This document shows positions 8,651 through 17,218 of a stretch of DNA of 64,000 bases, piece by piece (position 1 is the first letter of the stretch; the number at the start of each line of letters is the position of its first letter). Position numbers and translations under genes: made by a program. The DNA is from Deltaproteobacteria bacterium (GTDB taxonomy: Bacteria; Myxococcota_A; Polyangia; Polyangiales; Polyangiaceae). Under the pieces are notes generated by a model, which ran no database searches, had not been told where the DNA came from, and worked only from the letters and a program-made list of their open reading frames with translations. Where the stretch lies: NCBI GenBank assembly GCA_016218915.1, contig JACRCQ010000076.1:1-64000 (forward strand), given 5' to 3'.

Positions 8651-8681
8651 GGATCCCCCAAGGAACGTCGGGCACGCAGTA

Positions 8682-9677
8682 CTAGAGCCGCTCCGCGATC
8701 TGCACCGCGTTGAGCGCTGCGCCCTTGAGCAGGTTGTCTGCCACGATCCACAGGTTCAGCGCCCCGGGCACCGCAAGATCCTCGCGCACGCGCCCGACGT
8801 AGACCGGGTCCGTTCCAGCGGCTGCAGCCGGCTGCGGGTGATCGCCTGGCGCATAGGTCTGCTCTGCGAGCACGACTCCTGGAGCCTTGCGCAGCAAAGA
8901 AAGAGCCTCTTCGCGCTTCATCGGGCGCTTGAACCTGACGAACACAGACTCGGCATGCGCGCAGGGCACAGGCACCCGCACGGTGGTGGGCGAGACGCCG
9001 ATGCTCGGATCTCCGAGGATCTTGCGGGTCTCGTGCACCATCTTCCACTCCTCTTCGGAGTACTCCTGCGCTCCGGCCTTCCAGTCGCACAGCAGGTTCA
9101 TCGCGATCTGCCCTGGCATCACCTTGGATTCGATTGGCTTGCCCGATGCCAGCGCGCGGGTCTGCGCCCACAGCTCCTCGACCGCAGCATGCCCTTTGCC
9201 GCTGACCGACTGGTAGGTGCTCACCACGATGTGCTCGATGTGTGCTGCGTCGTGCAGAGGTTTGAGAGCGACCACCATCTGGATCGTGGAGCAGTTGGGG
9301 TTCGCGATGATCCCCAGTGGACGCGATGAGGCGTCCTGCATATTGACCTCAGGTACGACGAGCGGCACTTCGGCGTGCATTCGCCAGGCGCTCGAGTTGT
9401 CGATCACGACCGCGCCGGAGCGTGCAGCCACAGGCGCCCACTGCAGCGACGTGGCTCCGCCTGCGCTGAACAAGGCGATGTCCACGCCCTGGAAGCTGTC
9501 CTGCGCAACGGGCAGGACCTGCACCTCTTGCCCGCGAAAGCGCAGGCTCTTGCCAGCGGAGCGCGGAGAGGCGAGCAGCACCAGGCGGCGCACAGGGAAG
9601 TCACGTTTTTCGAGGGTTGCGACCATTTGCCGTCCAACGGCCCCGGTCGCTCCAAGCACAGCTACCACGCGAGACAT
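8682..9677 (-). CDS. asd: Aspartate-semialdehyde dehydrogenase
   Basis: Makes L-aspartate 4-semialdehyde from aspartyl phosphate with NADPH, the branch point to lysine/diaminopimelate, threonine and methionine. The 331-residue protein opens with the nucleotide-binding AVLGATGAVGRQMVATLEKR. The active-site Cys lies in NPNCSTIQMV, the substrate-binding segment is STYQSVSGKG, and the late catalytic His is probably in VPVPCAHAES. ATG 9677 was chosen from the Rossmann start; TAGCCT lies 7 nt upstream, and the longer open frame upstream runs into the repeat. It is isolated from other amino-acid genes and flanked on both sides by inverted copies of a 188-bp element. Confidence 0.94.
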   Translation of the reverse strand: MSRVVAVLGATGAVGRQMVATLEKRDFPVRRLVLLASPRSAGKSLRFRGQEVQVLPVAQDSFQGVDIALFSAGGATSLQWAPVAARSGAVVIDNSSAWRMHAEVPLVVPEVNMQDASSRPLGIIANPNCSTIQMVVALKPLHDAAHIEHIVVSTYQSVSGKGHAAVEELWAQTRALASGKPIESKVMPGQIAMNLLCDWKAGAQEYSEEEWKMVHETRKILGDPSIGVSPTTVRVPVPCAHAESVFVRFKRPMKREEALSLLRKAPGVVLAEQTYAPGDHPQPAAAAGTDPVYVGRVREDLAVPGALNLWIVADNLLKGAALNAVQIAERL

Positions 9678-9684
9678 GCCGCAC

Positions 9685-9690
9685 AGGCTA
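9685..9690 (-). promoter_or_regulatory. -10-like TAGCCT, start-proximal, for asd
   Basis: TAGCCT on the minus strand lies 7 nt before the asd ATG, the same spacing as at several other genes in the window. Confidence 0.4.
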
Positions 9691-9916
9691 CCTTCCCGGA
9701 CGGGCGGATGCATCTTTTTGTGCGATTCTGAGCGCCTGGCCCGGGCGGGCGTCGCCTGCGACGATCTCTTCGGCCTTCCCACACCGCCATGATCTCCGGC
9801 GCCTGATGCGCCATCGCTCTCGTTGCCGTGCCACACACGAAGCACTCGATGCACCGCTCGCGCTGCTTGAGACTGTCGCAGGCTTTGGGAGATGTGGGTG
9901 ACGATGTCGGTGACCG
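9691..9916. other. Unexplained gap upstream of asd
   Basis: The stretch between the asd start and the second element copy is open on the minus strand (CIECFVCGTATRAMAHQ), but shows no recognisable domain and no supported start. It may be a decayed gene fragment. I assign no gene. Confidence 0.4.
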
Positions 9917-10104
9917 GCGCGACGCCTTCTCCAGGTGCGCAATGCGCCGGGTCCGTGGGTCCTCGTAGCTGCACGCCACGGCGTGCATGCGTTGGGCACG
10001 GCATGCCGTGCCCAACGGGGACACGGCGGTGCCGTGTCGCTACGGTTGGCGGAAGGCGGTGGGCGCCACGGATCCCGTTACGAACTTCGGGAACACGGTA
10101 CTAG
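9917..10104 (-). repeat. Hairpin-rich 188-bp element, copy 2 (inverted)
   Basis: Read on the minus strand it begins CTAGTACCGTGTTCC and ends GGAGAAGGCGTCGCG, matching copy 1 along its whole length with scattered differences. Hairpin 1 (GACACGGC/GCCGTGTC, 10020-10038) is conserved. The 28-nt palindrome (9990-10017) has arm CGTTGGGCACGGCA, where a T:A pair of copy 1 has become G:C. Hairpin 3 is TGCACGCC/GGCGTGCA (9970-9987), where the outer G:C pair of copy 1 has become T:A. Confidence 0.9.
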
Positions 10105-10405
10105 GGCATGCGGAGACGGTGATAGCAGTGTACCTGGGACAAGTGCTTACGGGCGCGACAGTTGTCCGAACACCCTCGGCTCTCAGGTGCGAGGGGCCTT
10201 CGTTCGGCCTGGCACGCTTACGACTGCGCTTCGGGCAAAAGCGCACAACACAGGCCTCGATGATGTCGACCGGCTGGAGAGAGTCTGTCACTCCAGCCTC
10301 CGACACACCTCTTGACTCGCAAGGACTTTCGCGCTCACATGTGCTGCAAGGGTTCAAGGGGCAACTGGGCCCTAGCGTGGTGGCTGCCGGACAAAGGAGA
10401 ACGGT
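10105..10405. other. Non-coding leader region of the stalked lipoprotein
   Basis: About 300 bp without a supportable gene. Short open frames exist on both strands but none shows a family motif or ribosome-binding site. The only clear signal is AAAGGAGA at 10394-10401, serving the gene that starts at 10406. Confidence 0.4.
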
Positions 10406-11521
10406 ATGTCGTTGAGCACCAGGTACGAACGAGGGCTGGGATATCGCTTTGTGCTGTTGGCATGGGTGGTCGCGGCGGGATGCGCATTGGCGGCCTGCGG
10501 GTCCGACGACGCGAGCAGCCCGGGGGGCGAACCAGGCGGGAGCGGCGGCGATGCAGGCGCTGGAGGCGTTGGAGGCGCTGGCGGCTCAGCAGGATCGGGC
10601 GGTCAGACGCAGGGTGGCTCTGGCGGCACAGGTGGAGCCGGCGGCTCTGCGGGGCAGTCCGCGGGTGGCTCTGCGGGCACGGCGGGATCCGGTGGCGCCA
10701 CCTCCACCAACTCCAGCATCCCAGGCGCCAGCTTCGAGTTCACAAAGGAAGGTGACGCGCAGGACGTGGTGTTGGTCAGCTCCAACTTCCTTCAGAAGCC
10801 TTCCGGCGGACAGTACTATCAAGAGTGGATCGGCGAGGTGAAGAACACGGGCACCAAGCTCTTGTGCCATATTCAGGCCACTGTGTCGCTGCAAACGGGC
10901 ACAGGCCAGGAGCTGGCCAAGCTCGACGGGTTTGCCAATGCGCCTCCCTACTACTCCGGGACTGGGAGTCTGATGACTCCGTGCGCCGGGCCCGGCGTCT
11001 CAGGAGGCCTGTACAGCAACAACTTCGGCCCGTCCGAGGTTCCGCTTGCGAACGTCGCGAAGATCGTGGTCACGCTCGGCGCCAGCGTGTACCCGAACAT
11101 GACCCCCGCCACCGCTGCGCCAACGATCGCGGCGCAGCCAGCAGAGGTGTATGGCACGGGCTCTGGCTACTGGGCTTTGAAGGGCAAAGCCACTGCAACG
11201 CAGAGCATCAGCAATCTCAGCCTGAAGACGTTTCCCTACGGGCCAACCGGGCTGCTCACCGGCCAGCTCGGCGCTACCAATCTCAATGGCATGGCCGCGG
11301 GCTCAAGCTGGGACTTCGAGTCCACAGCGGTCCAAACCAAGTTCACGCAGTGGATGGTCTTTGCGGACTTCATGACGAGCAGCGGAGGCAATGCGTACCT
11401 CATGCCGCCGGGTTGGCAGACCAACGATGCGAAACGCAAGCTCTCGAACCAGACAATTCGCGAGCGTGCCCTCTGGCACAACGCTTCTACCTCCCGGGGC
11501 GTCACACTCGATCCGCGGTGA
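10406..11521 (+). CDS. Stalked lipoprotein, unknown function
   Basis: A 371-residue lipoprotein: charged N-terminus, hydrophobic RFVLLAWVVAAGCALAAC with lipobox L-A-A-C, then about 70 residues of Gly/Ala/Ser-rich stalk (GGSGGDAGAGGVGGAGGSAG). The globular part begins near GASFEFTKEGDAQDVVLVSS and contains a beta-rich EWIGEVKNTGTKLLCHIQA segment typical of secreted immunoglobulin-like folds; the family is not recognised. ATG 10406 has AAAGGAGA at ideal distance. A strong hairpin lies about 70 nt downstream, between it and the convergent four-helix gene. Probably surface-exposed. Confidence 0.75.
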   Translation: MSLSTRYERGLGYRFVLLAWVVAAGCALAACGSDDASSPGGEPGGSGGDAGAGGVGGAGGSAGSGGQTQGGSGGTGGAGGSAGQSAGGSAGTAGSGGATSTNSSIPGASFEFTKEGDAQDVVLVSSNFLQKPSGGQYYQEWIGEVKNTGTKLLCHIQATVSLQTGTGQELAKLDGFANAPPYYSGTGSLMTPCAGPGVSGGLYSNNFGPSEVPLANVAKIVVTLGASVYPNMTPATAAPTIAAQPAEVYGTGSGYWALKGKATATQSISNLSLKTFPYGPTGLLTGQLGATNLNGMAAGSSWDFESTAVQTKFTQWMVFADFMTSSGGNAYLMPPGWQTNDAKRKLSNQTIRERALWHNASTSRGVTLDPR

Positions 11522-11591
11522 CGGTTGGCGAGCCGACGCCCAGTGCCGCCAGCGCAAGACCACACAGTAAGCTCCCATTGTTGCGCCGGTT

Positions 11592-11618
11592 GGGCACCGG
11601 CCTGTGCGACCGGTGCCC
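11592..11618. terminator. Bidirectional hairpin between convergent genes
   Basis: GGGCACCGG, a 9-nt loop, then CCGGTGCCC: a perfect 9-bp GC stem between the stops at 11521 and 11632. There is no T-run, so it may be a Rho-dependent or transcript-end-protecting structure. Confidence 0.55.
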
Positions 11619-11631
11619 CGGGCCTGCAGAC

Positions 11632-12015
11632 TCAGCGCTTGGGCATCGCCAGTCGCGTCAGCATCGCGCTGAGCCTCCATAGCTTGGCGATGACGCCGGC
11701 TACCGCTTGTGGGTCAGCCGCGCGAAGCTTCGCCAGCGCTTCGAGCACAGCGGCTGCTTCGTTGGCTTCGGCTCGCGCCCAGCGAAACCGGCAGGCGCGA
11801 TCATCCCCGGTGCGCGCTGCCGCTTCGCTGGTGAGCGTGAATGCGCCCTGCAGCGCACGAGCGAGCTGGTCCTTGAGTTTGCCGTACCCGCGTGGGATCG
11901 CCTTGCTGATGCGATCGCCTTCGACCAGGGCCTCGAAGGCGATTGTCCAGGCGTCGAGCCGGTGGTGGTCGAAGAGTTGCTGCGGTGCGTCGGGATGGTG
12001 ATCTTGTTGGTCCAT
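11632..12015 (-). CDS. Four-helix-bundle protein (S23/IVP-like)
   Basis: A 127-residue protein starting MDQQDHHPDAPQ. The order HRLDAWTIAFEALVEGDRISKAIPRGYGKLKDQLARALQ, then ANEAAAVLEAL and AGVIAKLWRLSAMLTRLA matches the S23/IVP four-helix-bundle family, small pentamer-forming proteins first noted as insertions in 23S rRNA genes and related to the Avd accessory of diversity-generating retroelements. There is no reverse transcriptase or rRNA gene here, so the role is unknown. ATG 12015 has AAGGAGACAAC just upstream. The region before it is rich in short repeats, a frequent setting for this family. Confidence 0.8.
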   Translation of the reverse strand: MDQQDHHPDAPQQLFDHHRLDAWTIAFEALVEGDRISKAIPRGYGKLKDQLARALQGAFTLTSEAAARTGDDRACRFRWARAEANEAAAVLEALAKLRAADPQAVAGVIAKLWRLSAMLTRLAMPKR

Positions 12016-12299
12016 GTTGTCTCCTTGTGCCCGCCTCGAAAGGTGCGCGGGCTTCGCCCACCCACGCGCAGCTTGCGTGACAGCGAAATTGCGGTGAAGT
12101 GGATGCAAGCTGGCAGCTGGCACGCAAGGTGCGCGACCCAAGCGAAGTCCGCGCGCCGTGAGGCGGGCAACGAGCGAGCAAGCGGCAAGCGCAGCCGGCA
12201 GCGGCCAGCGAGTAAGGCCAGCGTGTAGGTCCAGCGGGCAGAGGCGAGCGGCGAAGGGCGAGCGGCAAGCGGTGAGCGAGCGCTGGCATTGCCGCCAGC
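12016..12299. other. Low-complexity gap upstream of the four-helix gene
   Basis: No gene is supported. The sequence drifts into repeated GAGCGGCAAGCG/GGCGAGCGGC purine-rich words, which are the complement-like counterpart of the C-rich heptamers that follow. Confidence 0.45.
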
Positions 12300-12364
12300 A
12301 CGACCGCTCCCCGCTATCCGCTCCCCGCTCCCCGCTATCCGCTCCCCGCGCCCCGCTATCCTCT
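12300..12364. repeat. CCGCTCC/CCGCTAT heptamer array
   Basis: About nine consecutive 7-bp units alternate between CCGCTCC, CCGCTAT and CCGCGCC. This is simple-sequence DNA prone to slippage. It lies between the four-helix gene and the 1040-residue lipoprotein, which begin in opposite directions. Confidence 0.85.
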
Positions 12365-12500
12365 CCACCTACACGCTTGCCGAATCAGTGAGCGAGCCGC
12401 CGCCGGGGCGGGTGGGCACGTGCGGTAATCTGGCCAAAGTGCGGGGAGGCGGCGGCGAGCGAACACCGAAAGTAGGCGTCACGCCAGCCCCGACTCGCGC

Positions 12501-12506
12501 TAGCAT
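12501..12506 (+). promoter_or_regulatory. -10-like TAGCAT, start-proximal
   Basis: TAGCAT lies 8 nt before ATG 12515, within GCGCTAGCAT. No ribosome-binding site is present between. Confidence 0.45.
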
Positions 12507-12514
12507 CATCCAAC

Positions 12515-15500
12515 ATGCGCGCGCTTCTCCCTGTGAGCTTCTGCCTGCTCGTCGCCATCCTCAGCGACTGCTCCGGCAAAGCACCGCCTGCGCCCACCTC
12601 CCCCAAGCCCGCCGGGTCTTCATCAGCGTCCGCATCCGCATCTGCGCCCCTGCCTCCCGCGGGCCGTGCGGCGTTCGTCTCGCCCTCCATCCTGCTGCCT
12701 GACATCGCCCCGGATGCGCCAGGGACCGGATTCGAACCAGATGGCAGCCGACGCGCGATCGTGGCGCAGATGCGCATCATCGAGCATCCCGATGGGTCGC
12801 TGGAACGCGCGGCTGCCCTGCTCCCCGCGAGCCATTCCCGCATGCTCTCGGTCGAGCTGCCGTCGAGACTTGGCGGCGGGTTTGCCTTCGTGGCCAGCGC
12901 CGACTCCTCCGCACAGGTCTGGCGCGCTGCCAGCTGGCTGTCCGCTCTGGAGCCGATCGCGAGCACCAGCCAGCCAGTCTACGAGGTCATCCCTGGCTTT
13001 GATCGGCTCTACCTCCGCCACGCTCAAAACGCCCCCTTGTATGGCATCGATCTCGAGAAGGGCGAGTACACCGACTTCTCCCGGCTGCCCGTGCCCCTGC
13101 GCCTCGGCCCAGCCTTCTTCGCCGATCCATGGCGCGCTGTGGTCGTGACCGATCTGCGCGGGCCGCTCGCCACGTTCGACGCTGGCATCACCTGGTATCC
13201 GCTAGGGATTCGTTCCGCGGTCCAGAAGGTCGACGCGCTCGGTGACCGCATCCGCATCACAGCGCGCGACGACGCCTGGCTGCTTTCCCCGGACGGCGTG
13301 CTCACCACCATGGGTGGCGCGCCGACCGCGACTGCGACCGCGACAGCCACGGCCATGGGTGCCGCACCCGCCACGACTTCGACCACCCCTGCCACGCTTC
13401 TGACTTCACCCAAGCCCGACGCCAGACAACCTCAGCCCCTGGATCGTCCCCTGGGCGCTCGCCCGCTGCGGCTCGCCCTCGAGCGCGGTATGCCGATCGA
13501 TTCCAACCGCGCAGTGGTCGCCCACGGAGGCAACCTCGCGATCATCGATCTCAAAGCAGGCACGATCGCCGAGCTGCATCGCAACGCCTACCCTCACTCG
13601 TACACCGAATGCAATGCCATCGCGCTGGGCGCCGGCGTCGGCTTCGTGTGCGGCGAGCAGAACGGTGCGACCACGATCTTTCGCCTTGATCGGCCGTCGC
13701 GCATGACGCCCGTCGCGCAGTGGCCCGTGCCCCGCGCCATCTTCCCGAGCGGCAACGGCGCCCTGGTCGCTCGCGCCCCGTGTCCCGGCTCCACGCCGGC
13801 AGAAGGCCTGTCTCAGTACTGCGTTCGCAACGTGCAGGGGTTGACCCGGGAGCTCCGATTCAAGGGCGATGTCGGCGCGGAGCGCGTGGTTGCCCTTTCC
13901 GACGGCAGCATCGCGATCCTCATCGCGCCCAGGCCAGGTGCCGAAGGGCGCCTCGTGATCCTCAAGGGAGAGAAGTCTCTCGCGTTCGTACTCGACTTCC
14001 AGAACGTGCCGCGACCCGTCGTGGAGATGGCGCGCCGCGGGCTGTGGATGAACGGTGTGCAGGAGCTCAGCCCCGGTGTGCTCGGCGTGTGGGTCGAAGC
14101 CGGTGGGCCGATTGTGGGATTGCGCATCGACGACAAGGGCAAGGTCACATCAGGTCCAGTGCAGAAGACCGCGTCCGATACCGGCGACACGATCGTGTCA
14201 GGTCGTTTCGGGCTCGTTTGGAAGAGCATCGGGCACGGGATGGAGACCACGGACGGCGGCATGACCTGGAAGGAGCTCGATCTCCCTCTGACACCGCTCC
14301 GCGCCCTGCCCGAGCGTCGTGCCTGCTCCGCTGTCGGATGCGTCATCGGAGGCTGGCTGCGCGTGGGATGGGGACCCACCCGCAACGACAAGGATCTGGA
14401 GCCGCCGCGCAAGCCGCCGCTGCGCTACATCCCGCAGCGCAGCGCAAAGCCGATGACCCTGAACTGCGACCCCACGGGCCGCCTGTCTCCACCCCCTGCG
14501 ACTGTGCCGGCACCTCCTCAACCCCAGGCTGCCGCGCGTCCTCCGGTCCGCTACGGCTACGGCCCAGGTGGGCACGTCGCCGTGGCTCATGCCGGATACG
14601 GGGCCTGGCAGGCTGCACGCTGGCTGCCTTTTGGCCCCTTGCCCGCGCCAGTGCTCGGCGCAGACGAAGAAGGCCTGTCCACGAGCGGCCGTGACTACGG
14701 CGAGAGTCGAACGAGCTATCGCATCTACGTGTGGGGGCCGAAGTCCGCCGACTGGACCCGCGCAGGACACTGGTTGATCCGGTTCGACGATCCCTTCGAC
14801 ACGCCGTCGTTCCCGCGGTCCACCTTGCCCGCGGTCTCCCCGTGGCCTGACATCAGCAGCGCTTCGGCCACCTTGAACTCGGGGCCGGATCGTTCGTGGT
14901 TCGATGCCGAGATGCGCTCCGGAGTGATGGGCTGGTGCCAGGGACCGAGGCAATGCAAGCACTTCGGCATCACACCCCAGGAGCTCCCTGTCCCGTTCAC
15001 GACCAACGACCCCGCCGGATTGCCTGAGATCCTGTCAGCGATTCGAAGCGAGGACAGCTGGTACATGCTCTCCTCGGGCACGCAGCAGGAGATCGAGCTG
15101 TGGGTCGTCAATCTCTCCGGCATGGCCCGAAAGCTGCGCACCTTCCCCAGGGTCGAGCACGGCAGTCAGGTCTCCCTGGTTCGCCGCGCGCGCTCCGCAG
15201 GGTTGGCCCTGCTCACCATCAGCTCTCTGGCGCAGCGCTCCGGAGCCGAGTGGATCGCCCTGCCGCTCGACACATCGACAGGGCAGGTCCTCGATGCGAT
15301 TCGCCTGGGCCCCACCGACTTCGACGGCATTGTGCCTCCAGCGTGCGCGCGCGATCAGGACGGCTGGCAGTTCGACAGCCAGCCTGGCTCCGTGCCCCAG
15401 CTGAATCTGCCCGGAAAACCCTATGTGAGCGAGGTCCGCGCAAGGTTGCGCGCCGATCCGGGACGCATCTGCGTCGCCGGACTCACCGGACGCGTTCGTC

Positions 15501-15637
15501 GCCCAGAAGGCACCGAGCCCTGGCCGCCCCGTACCGCTGGCGCGCCTGCCGCTGCCACACCCTCGCCCGGGGTCCTGCTGTCTGCTTGGGAGGGTGATCA
15601 GGGACGCAAGATCGAGTTCAGCTGCCACGCCCCATGA
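12515..15637 (+). CDS. Large Asp-box lipoprotein
   Basis: A 1040-residue predicted lipoprotein. Its signal MRALLPVSFCLLVAIL ends in lipobox L-S-D-C, followed by a Pro/Ala/Ser linker. Two Asp-box motifs (S/T-x-D-x-G-x-T-W) are visible, TFDAGITWYPL and TTDGGMTWKELDL, the signature turns of sialidase-like beta-propellers. An internal Ala/Thr slippage tract (ATATATATA) separates the first propeller-like half, and a Pro-rich linker (PPPATVPAPPQPQ) lies near residue 660. No sialidase Arg triad is recognisable, so binding rather than hydrolysis is more likely. ATG 12515 has no Shine-Dalgarno sequence; TAGCAT lies 8 nt upstream. Confidence 0.75.
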   Translation: MRALLPVSFCLLVAILSDCSGKAPPAPTSPKPAGSSSASASASAPLPPAGRAAFVSPSILLPDIAPDAPGTGFEPDGSRRAIVAQMRIIEHPDGSLERAAALLPASHSRMLSVELPSRLGGGFAFVASADSSAQVWRAASWLSALEPIASTSQPVYEVIPGFDRLYLRHAQNAPLYGIDLEKGEYTDFSRLPVPLRLGPAFFADPWRAVVVTDLRGPLATFDAGITWYPLGIRSAVQKVDALGDRIRITARDDAWLLSPDGVLTTMGGAPTATATATATAMGAAPATTSTTPATLLTSPKPDARQPQPLDRPLGARPLRLALERGMPIDSNRAVVAHGGNLAIIDLKAGTIAELHRNAYPHSYTECNAIALGAGVGFVCGEQNGATTIFRLDRPSRMTPVAQWPVPRAIFPSGNGALVARAPCPGSTPAEGLSQYCVRNVQGLTRELRFKGDVGAERVVALSDGSIAILIAPRPGAEGRLVILKGEKSLAFVLDFQNVPRPVVEMARRGLWMNGVQELSPGVLGVWVEAGGPIVGLRIDDKGKVTSGPVQKTASDTGDTIVSGRFGLVWKSIGHGMETTDGGMTWKELDLPLTPLRALPERRACSAVGCVIGGWLRVGWGPTRNDKDLEPPRKPPLRYIPQRSAKPMTLNCDPTGRLSPPPATVPAPPQPQAAARPPVRYGYGPGGHVAVAHAGYGAWQAARWLPFGPLPAPVLGADEEGLSTSGRDYGESRTSYRIYVWGPKSADWTRAGHWLIRFDDPFDTPSFPRSTLPAVSPWPDISSASATLNSGPDRSWFDAEMRSGVMGWCQGPRQCKHFGITPQELPVPFTTNDPAGLPEILSAIRSEDSWYMLSSGTQQEIELWVVNLSGMARKLRTFPRVEHGSQVSLVRRARSAGLALLTISSLAQRSGAEWIALPLDTSTGQVLDAIRLGPTDFDGIVPPACARDQDGWQFDSQPGSVPQLNLPGKPYVSEVRARLRADPGRICVAGLTGRVRRPEGTEPWPPRTAGAPAAATPSPGVLLSAWEGDQGRKIEFSCHAP

Positions 15638-15667
15638 CAACCGCCAAGCCCATTGGGTCGGTGCCAT

Positions 15668-15714
15668 GGGCAAGCCCAAAGGTGATGCAGATCCGAAAAA
15701 CGCTGGGCTTGCCC
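15668..15714. promoter_or_regulatory. Inverted repeat in the mak-treZ leader
   Basis: GGGCAAGCCCA (15668-15678) and TGGGCTTGCCC (15704-15714) are perfect 11-bp inverted arms 25 nt apart, ending 3 nt before the -10-like TAGAAT. The word CAAGCCCA also occurs once more upstream at about 15648. It could be the terminator of the preceding gene or an operator for the alpha-glucan genes; the lack of a T-run favours an operator. Confidence 0.45.
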
Positions 15715-15717
15715 GTG

Positions 15718-15723
15718 TAGAAT
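15718..15723 (+). promoter_or_regulatory. -10-like TAGAAT, start-proximal, for mak
   Basis: GTGTAGAAT: TAGAAT (5 of 6 to the -10 consensus) lies 10 nt before ATG 15734. Confidence 0.5.
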
Positions 15724-15733
15724 CCAGCCAAGC

Positions 15734-17218
15734 ATGTGCATTCCCACCCGACGCCTGCAGCATCTGACGCTCGACCGCGAATCCTTGGGCTCGTTGCTGC
15801 CCGAGCTCCTCCCGTCGTTCCTTCCCACGCAGCGGTGGTATGGCGCACGCTCCACGCCGGTTCGCAATGCGTCCGTCATCGACGTGATTCCGATTCCGGA
15901 TGCTGACATCGAAGCTGCCGACGTGCTGACAAAGGTGCTGTCCATCGATGGCGCCGAGGGCGTCTACCAGCTCGTGCTCGGAATCGCCGACCCGCGTGCC
16001 ATCCCTGAGCGGTTCGTGCTCGCGAAGCTCGAGCTGCCCAGCCGCACGGCTTGCCTGTACGACGTGCTCGGCATCCCCTCGGATTGCGAACGCATCCTGC
16101 GAACGCTGCAGCGCAGGTCCGCGCTCGCCGGCTCGCAAGCACGGGTTCGCATCGATTGGACCGCAGCGCTGGCCGAGATGGCTCCCCCCTTCCGCGCTCG
16201 TCCCCTCGATTCCGAGCAATCCAACAGCTCCATCGTGTTCGGCGAGCGCGCTATCCTCAAGGTGTTCCGCAGAGTCGAGCCTGGCACCCATCCCGACGTC
16301 GAAGTCACCCGGTTCCTGACTGCCGTCGGCTTCGCAGACATCCCTCGATACCTGGGCGAGCTGTCCTATGCGTCCCCGGACGGAAGCGTCTCGACGCTCG
16401 CAGGTATCCAGGAATACGTCGCAAACGACGGCGATGGCTGGGCGGATGCGCTGCGCAGGATTCGCGCCTATCTCGACGATCCGACCCCAGGTCGCCTCCG
16501 TGCCGATGCCGCTGTCGCCCGGGAGCTCGGGATCACCACTGCGCAGATGCACCTCGCACTCGCCACGCCCGGAGCTGATTCCGCGTTCGCGGCTGAGCCG
16601 ATTACAGGGGTGGATCTGAACCGCTGGCGGCAGGGTGCCATCGACGCTCTGCGCCGTGCGACGCCCGCGCTCGGCGACGCGCATCTGCTCGATCTGATCC
16701 CTGCCGTCGAGTCGCTGCTCGACGCGCTCGCAGCAGTGCCGAATCCAGGACGCAAGCAGAGATTGCACGGCGACTTCCACCTGGGTCAGGTGCTTCGCGC
16801 CGCGGATCGATGGGTGATCTTCGACTTCGAGGGCGAGCCTTCGCGTCCGATCGCCGAACGCCGGGGCAAGCACACTCCGTTGCGCGATGTGGCAGGCATG
16901 CTGCGCTCCTTCGACTACGCGGCATTCGCGGTGCTGTTCGAGCGCGCGCAGCCCGCAGAGGCGGCCTGGCATCAGCTCGAGCCGCTCGCGCTCGCCTGGG
17001 AGGAAGCGGCCCGCCAGGCCTTTCTGCAGGGGTGGACCGACACCGTGCGCGACACCCACGCAGCTCCTTCGGACGCGTCCTCGACGAGCTTGTTGCTCGA
17101 TGCGCTCGAGCTCGACAAGGCGCTCTACGAGCTTGGCTACGAGCTCGATCACCGCCCCGGCTGGTTGCCCATCCCTCTGCATGGTATGAAACGGATCATC
17201 TCCCGAAGGCGAGTGTGA
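15734..17218 (+). CDS. mak: Maltokinase
   Basis: Phosphorylates maltose with ATP to maltose 1-phosphate, the donor for GlgE in alpha-glucan synthesis. The 494-residue protein begins with the maltokinase cap (FLPTQRWYGAR, compare the usual R-W-F-G-G-K). The kinase core has ILKVFRRVEPGTHPDVEV, the catalytic loop HGDFHLGQVLR and the metal-binding VIFDFEGEP; the C-terminal segment is ELDKALYELGYELDHRPGWLPIP, a typical Mak ending. Its stop overlaps the treZ start as TGATG, so the two are translationally coupled. In many genomes mak is fused to or next to treS; neither treS nor glgE is in this window. An 11-bp inverted repeat and TAGAAT precede the start. Confidence 0.9.
   Translation: MCIPTRRLQHLTLDRESLGSLLPELLPSFLPTQRWYGARSTPVRNASVIDVIPIPDADIEAADVLTKVLSIDGAEGVYQLVLGIADPRAIPERFVLAKLELPSRTACLYDVLGIPSDCERILRTLQRRSALAGSQARVRIDWTAALAEMAPPFRARPLDSEQSNSSIVFGERAILKVFRRVEPGTHPDVEVTRFLTAVGFADIPRYLGELSYASPDGSVSTLAGIQEYVANDGDGWADALRRIRAYLDDPTPGRLRADAAVARELGITTAQMHLALATPGADSAFAAEPITGVDLNRWRQGAIDALRRATPALGDAHLLDLIPAVESLLDALAAVPNPGRKQRLHGDFHLGQVLRAADRWVIFDFEGEPSRPIAERRGKHTPLRDVAGMLRSFDYAAFAVLFERAQPAEAAWHQLEPLALAWEEAARQAFLQGWTDTVRDTHAAPSDASSTSLLLDALELDKALYELGYELDHRPGWLPIPLHGMKRIISRRRV

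Noticed and set aside
8554..9329. 258-residue plus-strand frame over asd
   Set aside because: Antisense to asd and read through the hairpin element; no coding support.
11632..12015. Diversity-generating retroelement accessory (Avd)
   Set aside because: The four-helix family matches, but there is no reverse transcriptase, template repeat or variable target gene in the window.
12300..12364. Heptamer array considered as CRISPR or iteron origin
   Set aside because: Units are 7 bp without spacers, and no replication initiator or DnaA-box cluster is nearby; simple-sequence slippage explains it.
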